From contig NC_068357.1 in assembly GCF_020536995.1 (NCBI RefSeq), positions 61,343,559 through 61,407,558 of the forward strand: a stretch of DNA of 64,000 bases. Reading direction: 5' to 3'. The translations under genes were made by a program, and so were the position numbers. Numbering within the stretch: the first letter of the stretch is position 1; each line of letters opens with the position of its first letter. Origin of the DNA: Dreissena polymorpha. Taxonomy: Eukaryota > Mollusca > Bivalvia > Myida > Dreissenidae. Positions 1 through 21,281 of this stretch are shown here, one piece after another. The notes beneath the pieces were generated by a model. That model saw only the letters and a program-made list of their open reading frames with translations. It searched no databases and was not told the DNA's origin.

Positions 1-239
1 CCTCGTTATCACCCACATCAGAAGACTGGAGGGCCATATAACACTCCCAACTTTTTCAAGAAGTGTCCCCTTTTAACTTAAAATTTCCAGTTAAAGTTTT
101 GGTGCACTTTAAATCAATTTTTGTGATTACCTGAAGGATTTGATTCAAACTACTGCTTTACTTTTCTGTTTTGCACGCTTTCCATGTTTCCATGTGATTG
201 TCCCTATATGTTGGAGAGGTGTCAAACAGTGTATTTTTA

Positions 240-470
240 GCTCACCTGAGCACAAGGTGCTCAGGGTGAGCTATTGTGACCACTCACTATCCGTTGTTAG
301 TCCGTCCACACTTTCAAATGACATCTCCTCTGAAACTATTTGGCCAACTATTTGCCATGGCAACCAGCAGGAAAAACTTTAAAAATCTTCTCTTAAACCA
401 CAAGGCATAGAGCTTAGATATTTGTCATGTAGCATTGTCTAGTGGACCTCTACCAAATTTGCTCAAATGT
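240..470 (+). repeat. Hairpin-headed dispersed repeat fragment
   Basis: The copy opens with a strong hairpin (AGCTCACCTGAGCAC ... GTGCTCAGGGTGAGCT, 240-273) followed by a 'tccgtccacactttcaaa' stretch and a 'ggcatagagcttagatattt' stretch. I know this head from abundant bivalve repeats. A second short head-like piece (ttagctcacctgat) sits near 5897. No coding capacity is seen. The right end is not sharp. Confidence 0.6.
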
Positions 471-807
471 TATGTCGGCTTCTTGTCGGTGTTGTCGTGG
501 TCTGTTTGTTGCTTGTTATATGTTGGTTTTGGGCTGCATGCTCTTTGTTTTGTGAAATGGCTGTGCGCTTTGTGTGCCGCATTTCCTGCAGGACTTCATT
601 TTGTCTACTCTTAGCACTTGGTACATATATACCTCTGTATGTTCTTTAATGGCTGCCATCTGTGGATGTGAATACCTCAGTATGATCTTGGGGTACTTAG
701 TGGGGGTGTGTACCTCTCTATGATTGCACTGCTGTCTATTTAGATCAGTACAAAACTCCTTTTCTTGCAATCTGCATTACCTTTTTGTCTTTTTCTCCCT
801 CTTCCAG

Positions 808-936
808 ATGCCATAGAGGAAGATATGGAGACTGTGCCAGTATCCACACTGGGTGCTGTACAGGGCTGTAGTGTCAGATCTAATCCGGATAAGGTGACAG
901 AGCCCAAGAAAAGTGGCAATAACCGGCCCAAGACTG
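808..936 (+). CDS. Internal exon of host gene with C-terminal HTH-like domain
   Basis: The 129-base exon lies between a pyrimidine-rich acceptor (tttttctccctcttccag) and the donor ACTG|gtaggt. It starts and ends in phase 1 and reads acidic then basic, low-complexity residues (EEDMETVP ... EPKKSGNNRPKTG). It joins in frame to the exon at 3431, which supports it as real. Upstream exons are not identified. The first 80 bases of the window have open frames but no convincing donor of the right phase. The intron to 3431 is filled with tandem and dispersed repeats. Confidence 0.6.
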
Positions 937-1039
937 GTAGGTTCCTTTTTGTTAGCTACGTTTGCACATGCTGTGTTTGTACATCTGTATGTTATTTAAA
1001 AAGAATGACTCCGAAGGGTCCACTGATTTATCAATTGAT

Positions 1040-1618
1040 CCCAATAATTTTGTCCGCTCCATATCTCCTATACCCCTGGTCCAATTTCGATGAAACTTCA
1101 CAGGAATGTTTAGTATGAAGTCTAGTTATCATTTTGTTCCGCACGGATAATTTTTGACTGAGTTATGGCCCTTTAATGGTCATTGTAGAAAAAAAAATCC
1201 ACTCCATATCTCCTATACTCCTGGTCCAATTTTGATAAAACTTCACAGGAATGATGATTATGAAGTCTAGTTTTGCATATTGTCATTTTGTTCCGCTTGA
1301 ATAATTTTTGGTGGAGTTGTGGCACTTTAATTGTAAATTTAAAAAAAAGTTTGTCTGGAACATTTCTCTTAAACTATAGCTTGGATTTTAATAAAAATTC
1401 ACACAAGTGATCAGTATGAGGTCTATAGTTGTGCATGTTGTCATTTTGTTGCGCTCTGATATTTTTTGACGGAGTTATTGCCCTTTTATGGTCATTTTAG
1501 AATAAAATTTGTCCAAAGCGGTTCTCCTATACTATTTCTTGGATTTTAATAAAACTTTATAGGAATGATTAATGTCTTGCCTAGTCGTGCATATTTTCAT
1601 TTTGTTCAACACAGATAA
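1040..1618 (+). repeat. Tandem repeat, about 150-bp unit, four diverged copies
   Basis: Four successive units share the order 'ccatatctcctatac..ctggtcc', 'aacttcacaggaatg', 'tcattttgttccgc' and 'gagttatggcccttt'. Unit starts fall near 1058, 1202, 1357 and 1520, giving spacings of about 145-160 bp. The copies differ at many positions, so the array is old. It lies in the intron of the 808-3639 gene. Confidence 0.7.
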
Positions 1619-1890
1619 TTATGCCCCCGGATCGAATGATCGGGGGCATATTGTTTTTGGCTGTCTGTCTGCCATTCCTTCATTCTGTCCCAAAACTTTA
1701 ACATTGGTTAAAGTTTTGTGATAACTTTTGAAATATTGAACATAGCAACTTGATATTTGGCATGCATGTGTACTCATGGAGCTGCACATTTTGAGTGGTG
1801 AAAGGTCAAGGTCATCCTTCAAAGTCAAAGGTCAACAACAACAAAAAAGGGGCGCATTAGTGGACTTTGTGTTTCTTTCAAACACACCTC
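1619..1890 (+). repeat. Dispersed repeat with palindromic head, family of the 5131-5850 array
   Basis: The repeat begins with a palindrome (ATGCCCCCGGATCGAATGAT through GGGGGCAT, 1621-1648). It then carries one unit of the block that is tandemly repeated at 5131-5850 ('acttgatatttggcatgcatgtg', 'ctgcacattttgagtggtgaa', 'aggtcaaggtcatcc'). It ends in 'caaacacacctcttg', like the end of the 5.8-kb copy. Confidence 0.65.
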
Positions 1891-2640
1891 TTGTTTTTTT
1901 TAATATTACGCACTCTTGGCTTTATGTTCCATAATTACATTACATATCGGGAGACATTTGTTATTTCCAAAAACAACCTTCTAGTAATTATTGATTTCCA
2001 GAGCCTATTTAATGATTTTTCTTACATGACAAAAAAAATTATGATTAAAATCTGCAATGTAACAACTGTAATAGGTAGCAGGTGTATGCATAAAGTTGAT
2101 ACAATGAAACAATTTTCCCATGCTTTGCTCTACCATATTGATTCTAATTTGTACAGCGATTTTCTATCTGATGTGGTATTAACCTATAAATAAATTTTCC
2201 ATGGTGGTAGTTGAAACCGAGAATGCTTAAAAAATCGTCTCTGTTTTTCAAAACCCTCGTAAGTCCAATTTAGCCACTTTTGAGGAGAAGGAAAAAACTA
2301 AATATCTCTGAAACGAATAAAACTGCCTGAATCAAATTAAATTAACAAAATTATTAACTTGTTGTACTGCCTATTATTAGATATTTGTCAACAATGAGTG
2401 ATTGACAGGAAATGGGGAAAGGTCATCGCTTAAATGTTTGAAAATATTTGATTATTTTTCAGACTTATCAGCTTTTATCGAATGTTTTTTTAAGTAATAC
2501 CATTTTTTCGACTTTATAAAATAGTTATACTGGTTTATCGAATTAATGAAATTTTGATTATAATGCGCATTAAAACAATGATTATGAAAACAATTGCACT
2601 TAAAAAACATACTTTTATTATTTGTAAACTTTTCAGCGAT

Positions 2641-3095
2641 TAAGGGCCATGATGGCCCTCTTGTATGCATTTTTGTGTCGCCTGGTACAAAGTAGCCGCG
2701 ACATATAGGGATCACTTCTTTGTCGTCCATCCGTCACAAATTTTGTCGGGAGCATATCTCTAAAGCTATTGATGCTATCAACTTTAAACTTCACACAGTT
2801 ATAGAGCTCATTGAGGGGAAGTGCAGTGACAAGAACCATAACTCTGAGTGGTTCCATTTTTAAATTATCTCCCTTTGTTCAAAAACCTTGTCCTTGTCAT
2901 ATCTCAAAAAGTATGGAAGCTATCAGCTTCTAACTTCAAACAATTATAAAGCTCCTTAAGAGGAAGTTCAGGGTCAAGAAACCATAACTCTAGGTTTTCC
3001 CATTTTCAAATCATCTCCCTTTGTTAAAAACACTTATCTTTGAAATTGGCTCTCATTAGGTGACACCTGCGATTATTGATCGCTCTTGTTGACAA
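2641..3095 (+). repeat. Dispersed repeat with GGGCCATGATGGCCC hairpin head
   Basis: A head hairpin (2643-2659) is followed by two diverged units of about 150 bp. Each contains 'atatctc..aaagctat', 'ttcaaacttcacacagttata', 'gctc..aggaagt' and 'accataactctg'. The copy ends in 'gcgattattgatcgctcttgtt'. The composition matches other bivalve repeats in the window but the sequence family is different. Confidence 0.6.
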
Positions 3096-3430
3096 GGGTT
3101 CTTAATTTTGGCAATAGAAACTCCAGTTTTACCATGGTCTTATTTACCATTATAAATCATTGGATTTAACAACTGTTAACCATCTTTTGTGTGCAAATAC
3201 CACTGTGTTAGTTTGGGGAGTTTTGTGTGCAGGTCTGTGTTCTCTATCCAAGCCCTTGCTTGGTTTAAAAATGTTATTGAATGGGTCTGTTTCACATTAA
3301 CTGTTGTGTGCCAATGTTTAAAAAGTATTATGGGGGAAACAGAAATGGCGTTCTATAAAAAAAAGCTTCCAGGTTTATTGTGAGGCGAATCATTTGACTT
3401 GTCATTCAATTAATGTTTGATATATTTCAG

Positions 3431-3639
3431 GAGAAGTAGTGAAGCTTACAGAACATCAGCACAGGCTACTTAAAACTTTGTTCAAAACAAATATAGCAAT
3501 GAGAAGGGAACTACAGAAAGATGAGTGTGAAAAGGTTTCTAGGAAACATGACGCTCTTCAGAACCTCACCTGGAAAAAAATTAAGAACACTGTCCATAAT
3601 TGGATAATGGCTGAGAAACGGAAAACAAAAAGATATTAA
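3431..3639 (+). CDS. Terminal exon: C-terminal helix-turn-helix-like domain
   Basis: The acceptor 'tgatatatttcag' leads, in phase with the 808-936 exon, into about 69 residues and a TAA stop at 3637-3639. The domain is rich in helix formers: 'TEHQHRLLKTLFKTNIAM', then 'ELQKDECEKVSRKHDAL', then 'NLTWKKIKNTVHNWIMAEKR'. The last helix has the W..VHN..I pattern of homeodomain or SANT-like folds. From memory it resembles the short C-terminal domain of tyrosine-recombinase-like (Crypton-related) proteins common in aquatic invertebrates. That link is inference, because the recombinase core is not in the window. A divergent homeodomain is the alternative. Confidence 0.6.
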
Positions 3640-3779
3640 CATTCAGAATGTAAGGCTAATTTACTGAAATGGATCGTCATTATGTGACTGAATTACTGTA
3701 AAGGATAAGCACTATTAGACTAATTGTTAATCATTATGTGATTGAATTGTTGTAAAGAATGAGAACTGTAAGGCTAATT
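3640..3779 (+). repeat. Minisatellite, left part (split by an insertion)
   Basis: Degenerate units of about 55-75 bp contain 'atcatcattatgtgatt', 'gaattactgtaaagga' and 'agcac..taaggctaatt'. The array begins directly after the stop codon of the preceding exon. It breaks off at 3779, where another repeat is inserted, and resumes at about 4541. Confidence 0.65.
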
Positions 3780-4535
3780 ATCCCCCGCCATAGGCGGAGG
3801 GATATTGTTTTGGCGTTGTCCGTCCGTCTGTCCGTCCGGCACTGTTGTGTCCGGAGCCATACTTTGGAAGTGCTTTGGCGGATTTCATTGAAACTTGGTA
3901 TGAGTGTATATATGGATAAGAGGATGATGCACGCCAAATGGCATTGTACACCATCTGTTAATAACGGAGTTATGGCCCTTTGTATCTTGAAAAAATGCTT
4001 TTTAATATAAGCTTAGAGATTTATTTCCATTAACACATGAGCCAGAGCCACGAAACTTGCCATGGCTGTTCTCAATCATCTGGGGGTGCTTCACATTCAA
4101 CACCCATAATCCTAGGGGCTAAAGTCAAGGTCACACATTGAGGTCAAAGGTCACAAATTTGATGAATTCTTCATTATTTAGTTATTCCTTTACTATGCAT
4201 CAAGGTATTCACATCAAGGGTCAAGGTTACACAAATGCTTCATGTAAGGTTGTACGCTAAACCCCTAAACTGACCAGCATTTTTCCCATAATTATGTATA
4301 CATCTTTGTACTTAAAATTACAGGTTAGAGATTTTGTGCTCCATCAAGGGAGAGCATATAGTCGCTAACTTGTCTGTCCTTCCTTCTCTCATAATTATAT
4401 TCCGCCAAAGGCGGAGGGATATCAAATTGGTGTTGTCCATCCGTCCATCTGTCAGTATGTTCATCCGTCTGATTTGCACCCATCCTTGAACAAAATGTAT
4501 GTGGCGGGGGATATCATTTCAACAAATTTGCTTGT
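3780..4535 (+). repeat. Dispersed repeat inserted into the minisatellite
   Basis: The element opens with CCCCCGCCATAGGCGGAGGG and closes with 'gcgggggatatca...aaatttgcttgtt'. Inside are 'tttcattgaaacttggtatg', 'cggagttatggccctttg' and 'caaggtcacacattgagg', and a second head-like hairpin (TCCGCCAAAGGCGGA) near 4392. Minisatellite units of one family lie on both sides, so this element entered later. Confidence 0.65.
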
Positions 4536-4540
4536 TGATC

Positions 4541-4990
4541 ATCATTTTAAGATTGATCATCTGTAAAGGATAAACATTGTAAGGCTAATTGATCATCATT
4601 ATGTGATCGTCATTGATTATATGTACAGTGATTGAATTACTGCAGAGTGTGAGCAATGTTAAGCTAATTGATCATCAATGAGTACTGTGAGGCTACTTTT
4701 AATCCTCATTATGTGACTGAATTACTGCAGAGGACAGGCACTTTTATGCTAATTGATCGTCATTGATTATATGTACAGTGATTGAATTACTGCAGAGTAT
4801 GACCACTATTGGGCTAATTGGCCATCATTATATAATTGTCGTGTAATTGGATTGCTGTAGAGAATGAGCACTGTTAAGGTGATTGACCATCAATATATGG
4901 CAAAAATACTATAGAGAAACAACACTGTCTGGATAATTAATCATCATTTAATGAAAGAAATACTGTAAATACTTATAAAACAGTTCAGTA
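4541..4990 (+). repeat. Minisatellite, right part
   Basis: This is the continuation of the array at 3640-3779. Repeated 'aattgatcatcatta', 'gtgattgaattactgcagag' and 'gagcactgttaagg' blocks occur with units of about 50-75 bp and many substitutions. The units fade out near 4990. No function is suggested. Confidence 0.65.
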
Positions 4991-5130
4991 TGAGCTTATT
5001 TCATGTAGTAGTAATTCCTTTTTAGGTGTTCTTTTGTTATTTCAAACAAGGTTTAACAATGTTCTAGTTATTATTTGAGTAACTTGTTTTTATTGTTTAA
5101 GCAATTCTGAAATAGTTTATTATATTTTTA

Positions 5131-5850
5131 TGTCCCCCACTATAGTAGTGGGGACATATTGTTTTTGCCCTGTCTGTTGGTCTGTTGGTCCGTTTGTCTG
5201 TTGGTCTGTCTGTTTGCGCCAACTTTAACATTTTGCAATAACTTTTGCTATATTTAAGATAGCAACTTCATATTTGGCATGCATGTGTATCTCATGAAGC
5301 TGCACATTTTGATTGGTGAAAGGTCAAGGTCATCCTTCAAGGTCAGAGGTCAAATATATGTGGCCAAAATCGCTCATTTTATGAATACTTTTGCAATATT
5401 GAAGATAGCAACTTGATATTTGGCATGCATGTGTATCTCATGGAGCTGCACATTTTGAGTGGTAAAAGGTCAAGGTCATCCTTCAAGGTCAGAGGTCAGA
5501 TATATGTGGCCCAAAACGCTTATTTTATAAATACTTTTGCAATATTGAAGATTGCAACTTGATATTTGGCATGCATGTGCATCTCATGGAGCTGCACATT
5601 TTGAGTGGTGAAAGGTCAAGGTCATCCTTCAAGGTCAGAGGTCAAATATATGTGGCCCAAATCGCTTATTTTATGAATACTTTTGCAATATTGAAGATAG
5701 CAACTTGATATTTGGCATGCATGTGTATCTCATGGAGCTGCACATTTTGAGTGGTGAAAGGTCAAGGTCATCCTTCACAAGGTCAAGGTCATCCTACAAG
5801 GTCAAACATCATATAGGGGGACATTGTGTTTCACAAACACATCTTGTTAT
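5131..5850 (+). repeat. Tandem repeat, 146-bp unit, four copies, with hairpin head
   Basis: The head is a palindrome (GTCCCCCACTATAGTAGTGG, near 5133-5155). The marker 'ggcatgcatgtg' recurs at 5276, 5422, 5569 and 5714, giving periods of 146, 147 and 145 bp. Each unit holds 'aaaggtcaaggtcatccttc' followed by 'aggtcagaggtcaaa', that is, four AGGTCA half-sites in direct orientation. The tail 'tttcacaaacacatcttgtt' closes the element. The units are much alike, so this array is younger than the one at 1040-1618. Confidence 0.8.
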
Positions 5851-7175
5851 TTCAAAAGATAAATCTAGACAGATCATGTTTATTATATATGTTTATTAGC
5901 TCACCTGATATTATATATCATACAATTAACACTTTAGAATTTTTGCTCATGCCTTTTTGCCTTCGGTATTTTATATTTCTGAGCAATTCTGATACTAAAA
6001 CTTTGTTGGTTTCCTAAAATGTGCTCATTAGGGTGTTTATATCCCTTTGGCAAACATTTGAGCTTGAAAATGTTCGAATTTAAATAACTTCTTTATTACC
6101 GATAGGAATTGATCTCTCGTAAGGGATTTATTGAATGACTGCACTGATATAAATATTGCCATAACCATTATCGAATAATCTTGGATATAACACTGAGAAA
6201 CTTGTGGCTGCATGTTTACTTGAATGAATGCTGTGGTGTCTTTAGGTCTTTTATGTAGTACCACATGTTGTTTGATGGATTCAATGCCAGAGTTCAAAAC
6301 AGATTTTCTACTTATATTTTCTCAGTTTATTATTGACCTCCTGTAAGGGACCTTTCTCCATGACTGCGCTCATATAAATACTGCCAAGCTCCAGCAGGAG
6401 GGGTGTTTTTGACTCCTGGTGTTGCGTTACTTTGTAAAAATTTTGGCCCAATCTTAATGAAACTTGGTCATAATGTTACTATTGATGAGTTCCACATTGG
6501 GTTGTTTTGAGAAAAAATTAGGTCACTGGGTCAATTTATAGAAAGACCTTGTTAACACTCGAAAAGTTCTCAATTTGGTCCCAATCTTGCTGAAACTTGG
6601 TCATAATGTTACCCTCTAAAATCTTAGACAAGGTTGTTATTGGATTGTCCAGACTCAAAAACTAGGTGTTACTTGCTTGAAGACAAGAATTTGGGGAGTA
6701 ATGGTCCCTTTACACTTAGAAATACATGTATCATGATTTTCGATAAAAAAATTCATTTCAGTCCAGGTTTTCTTGTTAACCATGCACACTATTGGGAATA
6801 GTTGTTTACCATCATGGCCTTCACCTTTTACTGACAAGCTCTCTTTCTACTGACAAGCACTTCGAATAGTTGAGGGCGATGAGACAGTTCTTATTGCATA
6901 ATTATTAATATGCAAGTAAGCTATAGAAAAACAGCTATAGTTTATTTAGTTCCTCATGTTTAAATACTTCCTTACAAATAGTTTATTAATTTTTGTTCCT
7001 CGTGTTAAAATACTTCCTTATAATAAAAGTTACGAATTCTTGATTTTTATTTGCTTTCTTACTTTGAATGTTTGGGTATTGTCACAGCCAGGTTGTTGTC
7101 TGCGTGTAAAAACTGGACATTTTCAAATATCTTCAATACTATCAGAGGAATTAATCTGAATATAGACATGACATA
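5851..7175. other. Intergenic stretch with one weak repeat (6340-6690)
   Basis: No coding sequence is supported here. Between about 6340 and 6690 a bivalve-type repeat recurs roughly twice ('cccaatcttaatgaaacttggtcataatgttac'-like blocks at 6450 and 6582). The rest is AT-rich with short chance frames only. Confidence 0.5.
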
Positions 7176-7590
7176 CTATGAGTGTGCTGTATGTGTGTCC
7201 ATACTGAGGTAAATACCACGGTATGATTGTGACATGCTATGAGTGTGTGAGGTGTGTGTCCATACTGAGGTAAATACCACGATACGACTGTGACATACTA
7301 TGAGTGTGTCGTGTGTGTCCATACTGAGGTATATACCGCAGTACGATTGTGCCATACTATGAGTGTGTGAGGTGTGTGTCCATTCTGAGGTAAATACCAC
7401 GGGACGATTGTGCCATACTATGAGTGTGCTGTGAGTGTCCATACTAAGGTATATACCACGGTACAATTGTGCCATACTATGAGTGTGTGAGGTGTGTGTC
7501 CATACTGAGGTAAAAACCACGATACAACTGTGACATACTATGAGTATGTCGTGTGTGTCCATACTGAGGTATATACCACGATACGATTAT
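7176..7590 (+). repeat. Minisatellite array I, 61/59-bp alternating dimer
   Basis: Units read 'ccatactgaggtaaatacca', 'cggtacgattgtgccatac' and 'tatgagtgtgtgaggtgt'. The mark 'catactgagg' falls at 7200, 7261, 7320, 7381, 7440, 7501 and 7560, so periods alternate 61, 59, 61, 59, 61, 59. The true unit is therefore a 120-bp dimer. Since 120 divides by three, the array leaves a long frame open on the minus strand; I do not regard that frame as a gene. The flanks 7106-7170 and 7597-7665 are near-copies of each other ('aaactggacattttcaaat'). Confidence 0.85.
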
Positions 7591-7679
7591 CTGCGTGTAA
7601 AAACTGGACATTTTTAAATATCTTCGATACTATCAGAGGTATTAATCTGAATATAGACATAGATACTCACTGACAAGGT

Positions 7680-9000
7680 CCATAACTAAAAATTAACCCA
7701 AACTTAGTTTGTAGCATCCTTGCAGATTTGTTCAAATGGGAGCAATTGGCCCCTATTAGGGGCAGCTAGAGCCAAAATGAAAACAACATTCAAACGTCTT
7801 CTCATTAAACGCTTGAAGGATCATCATTCAACTTGGTGTTTAGCACCAATATAATGTTCTTTCTGAAATTTGTTCAAATGGGAGTAATTGGCCCCTATTT
7901 GGGGCGGCTAGAGCTATAACTAGAAAAACCTTGAAACAACTTCTTTTCATGCACCGCTTGATAATCTTCATAAGCATAGTCAGCTCACGTGTGTACATAG
8001 TTATAATCTGTAAATATCTCCGTAATGACTTTAGTACAGCTTGTGAGAGGTGACTCTTGACCTCTACCCACCGTAGGACTTGGAACATTCCAGTCTTTGA
8101 ATTTTGTCCTCTATACGAAAGATGAAGATGAAACCTTGGTCTGTAGGATCTTTATAAGATCCTTTCTCAAGTTTATTCTAATGGGAGGTATTGGCTCCTA
8201 TAAGGGGCCACTAGAGCTAAAAATAGAAAAATCTCAAATGACTTTCTCAAGAACCGCTTGATGGCTATTCATCAAACTTGGTCTGTGGCATGTTTATAAA
8301 GCCCTTTTCTCAAATTTGTTCATAGCAATTGGCCCCTATTGGGGCTGCTAGAGCTAAAAGCATAAATTGCTTTGAATGGCTACTTCTCATAAACTGGTTG
8401 ATGGATCTTCATCAAACTTGGGATGTAGCATCTTTATAGGGTCTTTTTTCGGATTTGTTCAAATGGGGACACTTGGCCCCTGTTAAGGTCCACTAGAGCT
8501 AAAACTAGAAAAACGTTTAGAATACTTCTCATGAACAGCTTGATGGATGTACATCAAACTTGGCCTGTAGTATCTTTATATGGTCCTTTGTCAATTTCTT
8601 AAAAATGGGGGCACTTGGTCCCTATTAGCGGCCGCTAGAGCTAAAACTAGATAAACCTTTAAATGACTTATCATGAACGGCTTGAAGAATCTTCATCAAA
8701 CTTTGTAATATCTTTAGGGGTCCATTCATATATATATGTTGAAATGGGGCACTTGGCCCCTTTTAGGAGCTGCTAGGGCTAAAAATATAAATATATTGAA
8801 ACGACCGCCTGCTGGATCTTCATTAAACTTGGTCTGTAGCATTCTTATGAGATCCTTTCTCAAAGTTTAGATGGGGGCACGCACTTGGCCCTTAGTAGGG
8901 GCCACTACAGTTAAATATAGAAAAAAACTTCAAATTCCTTCTTCTCATGAACGGCTTGTTGGATGTTCATCAAACGTTTCTTGTAGCATCATTATAATGT
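7680..9000 (+). repeat. Tandem repeat, about 141-bp unit, diverged
   Basis: Recurring blocks are 'cttcatcaaacttggtctgta', 'tttgttcaaatgggggcact', 'tggcccctattaggggccgc' and 'tagagctaaaa'. The mark 'aacttg' falls at 8275, 8415, 8556, 8698 and 8826, mostly 140-142 bp apart. Copies are heavily substituted. The array sits between two arrays of the same minisatellite. Confidence 0.75.
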
Positions 9001-9044
9001 CATTCCTCACACTGGGACACTTTGAAGAAACAGCTGTTGTTGGT

Positions 9045-9390
9045 GTGTCCATACTGAGGTAAATACCACGGGACGATCGTGACATACTATGAGTGTGCTG
9101 TGTGTGTGTCCATACCGAGGTAAATACCACGGGACGATTGTGACATACTATTAGTGTGTGAGGTGTGTGTCCATACTGAGGTAAATACCACAGGACGATT
9201 GTGACATACTATGAGTGTGTCGTGTGTGTCCATACTGAGGTAAATACCACGGGACGATTGTGCCATACTATGAGTGTGTCGTGTGTGTCCATACTGAGGT
9301 AAATACCACGGGACGATTGTGCCATACTATGAGTGTGTCGTGTGTGTCCATACTGAGGTATATACCACGGTACGATTGTGCCATACTGGT
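9045..9390 (+). repeat. Minisatellite array II (same family as 7176-7590)
   Basis: 'catactgagg' (or 'cataccgagg') falls at 9050, 9111, 9172, 9231, 9290 and 9349, giving periods 61, 61, 59, 59, 59. It uses the same two unit types as array I but in a different order, so the strict alternation is lost. The last three units are almost identical, which points to recent local expansion. Confidence 0.85.
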
Positions 9391-9548
9391 TTCTTAAATA
9401 AGTCTTTTTCTGACAAACAAGGTGTCGTTTATGATCCATGACCCATCCTATTTAAAGATTTGTATTGCATATCCGTATAGATCTACTCGAAAGCATAGAC
9501 CTCGGTATGTTTGTACAAAACGTGTACCTCACCATGTTGGCAATACCG

Positions 9549-9550
<2 letters not shown>

Positions 9551-9591
<41 letters not shown>

Positions 9592-9672
9592 CGTGCGTGC
9601 GTGTGTGCGTTCGTGCGTGCGTGCGTGCGTGTGTGCGTGCATGCGTGTGTGTGTGTGTGTGTCTGTGTGTGT
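9551..9672 (+). repeat. GT/GTGC microsatellite
   Basis: About 120 bp of (GT)n with interspersed GC steps (gtgcgtgcgtgc) and a few CATG/TCTG interruptions. Frames in all six directions are open through it, as expected of a dinucleotide repeat. Confidence 0.95.
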
Positions 9673-9699
9673 ATAACAGCAGGAGAGAACTTGTATTGC

Positions 9700-10125
9700 G
9701 ACATCTGAGCAACTCATTGCCGAACAGTATGTGGCATAAAACACTTGAAACTATGCAAACCATGAAATTATCACACATATTTGTATTAATTTAGGCTTAT
9801 TCAAGCATGTACATTTGGACATATATGGTGAAGGTCAATAAACAGGCTATAAATGCAGATTTGTTAATTTAAATACCGAGAATGCATTATTTGTGCATAC
9901 TTTCTTTATTACATTTATGCTATATATTTATTGTAACAATCAAAAAAATGTAGTTTGATATACAAAAAACAACAACAATAGTATTCAAACATTTGCAGAT
10001 TGCTTGAAACCGATAAAAATAATACTGCCGTTTACATATCAAACATAATAAGCATAGCGTTAAAATGTTTTGAAAATGGAATCCGAGAAAACAATCAAAT
10101 GCATATATAAAGTTTCAGGGAGTAC
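9700..10125. other. Stretch with no visible feature
   Basis: AT-rich single-copy-looking DNA between the microsatellite and the last visible exon of the vWA-EGF gene. I looked here on the minus strand for the exon completing the second vWA domain (a Y-x-G-G-x-T motif) and did not find it. Confidence 0.5.
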
Positions 10126-20543
<10,418 letters not shown>

Positions 20544-20905
20544 CTACAATTGAGAATATTCGTACCACCAGTTAAACGTTGATATGCGAACCTATTTAAT
20601 CGAGTTTGCTGTTAATATTCGTCAAACATAATATATTATATAAAATATAACAAAATAGCACCATGCAGATGAACTCGAAAATGGTATTTAGAGTGAAACC
20701 TGCATGCAGCATAATATCAAAGATATCTGAAATCCGTATCGGATATGCTTCGTATAGAAATTACGTGAATACCATTTGCAATTTAAATATATTTTAAGCG
20801 TATGCAATAGTATTATAAGAACTTAAGTATCTTAGAACTAAGTATGTGTAATGTTGAACAACATCATTATAATAACAAATAGGTAGAACATCCAATTCAC
20901 TTAAG

Positions 20906-21273
20906 CTCGAATGGTCATTGTCGGCTTGAGTACTACTTAAATGTACCCCGGGTACTATTAAGTATACTTAAATGCACCCCGGGTACGAACATTTTCTTAC
21001 ACGTACCCGGCCAAATAAGACTGTACCCGTATTGAATTCCCGCCTAAAATCCGATGTCGTTAAACACGCTACAGAATACAAAAATCTATTTGAACAAAAC
21101 ATGCCTCGACATGCTTTTTGAGTATGAGTTTCGATAACACATGGGTCATTTAACAGAATTCAGACATAAATATGATAATAATTAATTTGCAAAAAGAGCC
21201 GACAACAACAAATTTAGAGAGTAACCGGGGTACATTTAAGTAGTACCCGAGCCGACAATGACCAATCGAGCGT
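20906..21273. mobile_element. GTAC-rich MITE, copy 1
   Basis: Inverted ends read CTCGAATGGTCATTGTCGGC on the left and GCCGACAATGACCAATCGAG on the right. Next to them are runs of GTACCC/GGGTAC motifs with 'aagtatactt' palindromes. CACTTAAG flanks both sides (20898-20905 and 21274-21281), a good 8-bp target duplication. About 370 bp, no coding capacity. Confidence 0.8.
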
Positions 21274-21281
21274 CACTTAAG

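Noticed and set aside
1867-2193. 108-codon plus-strand frame
   Set aside because: It starts inside a dispersed repeat, is rich in F, I and K as expected of AT-rich DNA, and shows no domain or splice context.
7176-7562. 128-codon minus-strand frame of repeated 'MDTHDTLIVWHN'-like text
   Set aside because: It is the translation of a 120-bp minisatellite dimer; the frame stays open only because 120 divides by three.
9422-9794. Six overlapping frames across the GT repeat (polyVC, polyHT)
   Set aside because: Dinucleotide repeats leave all frames open; no gene context.
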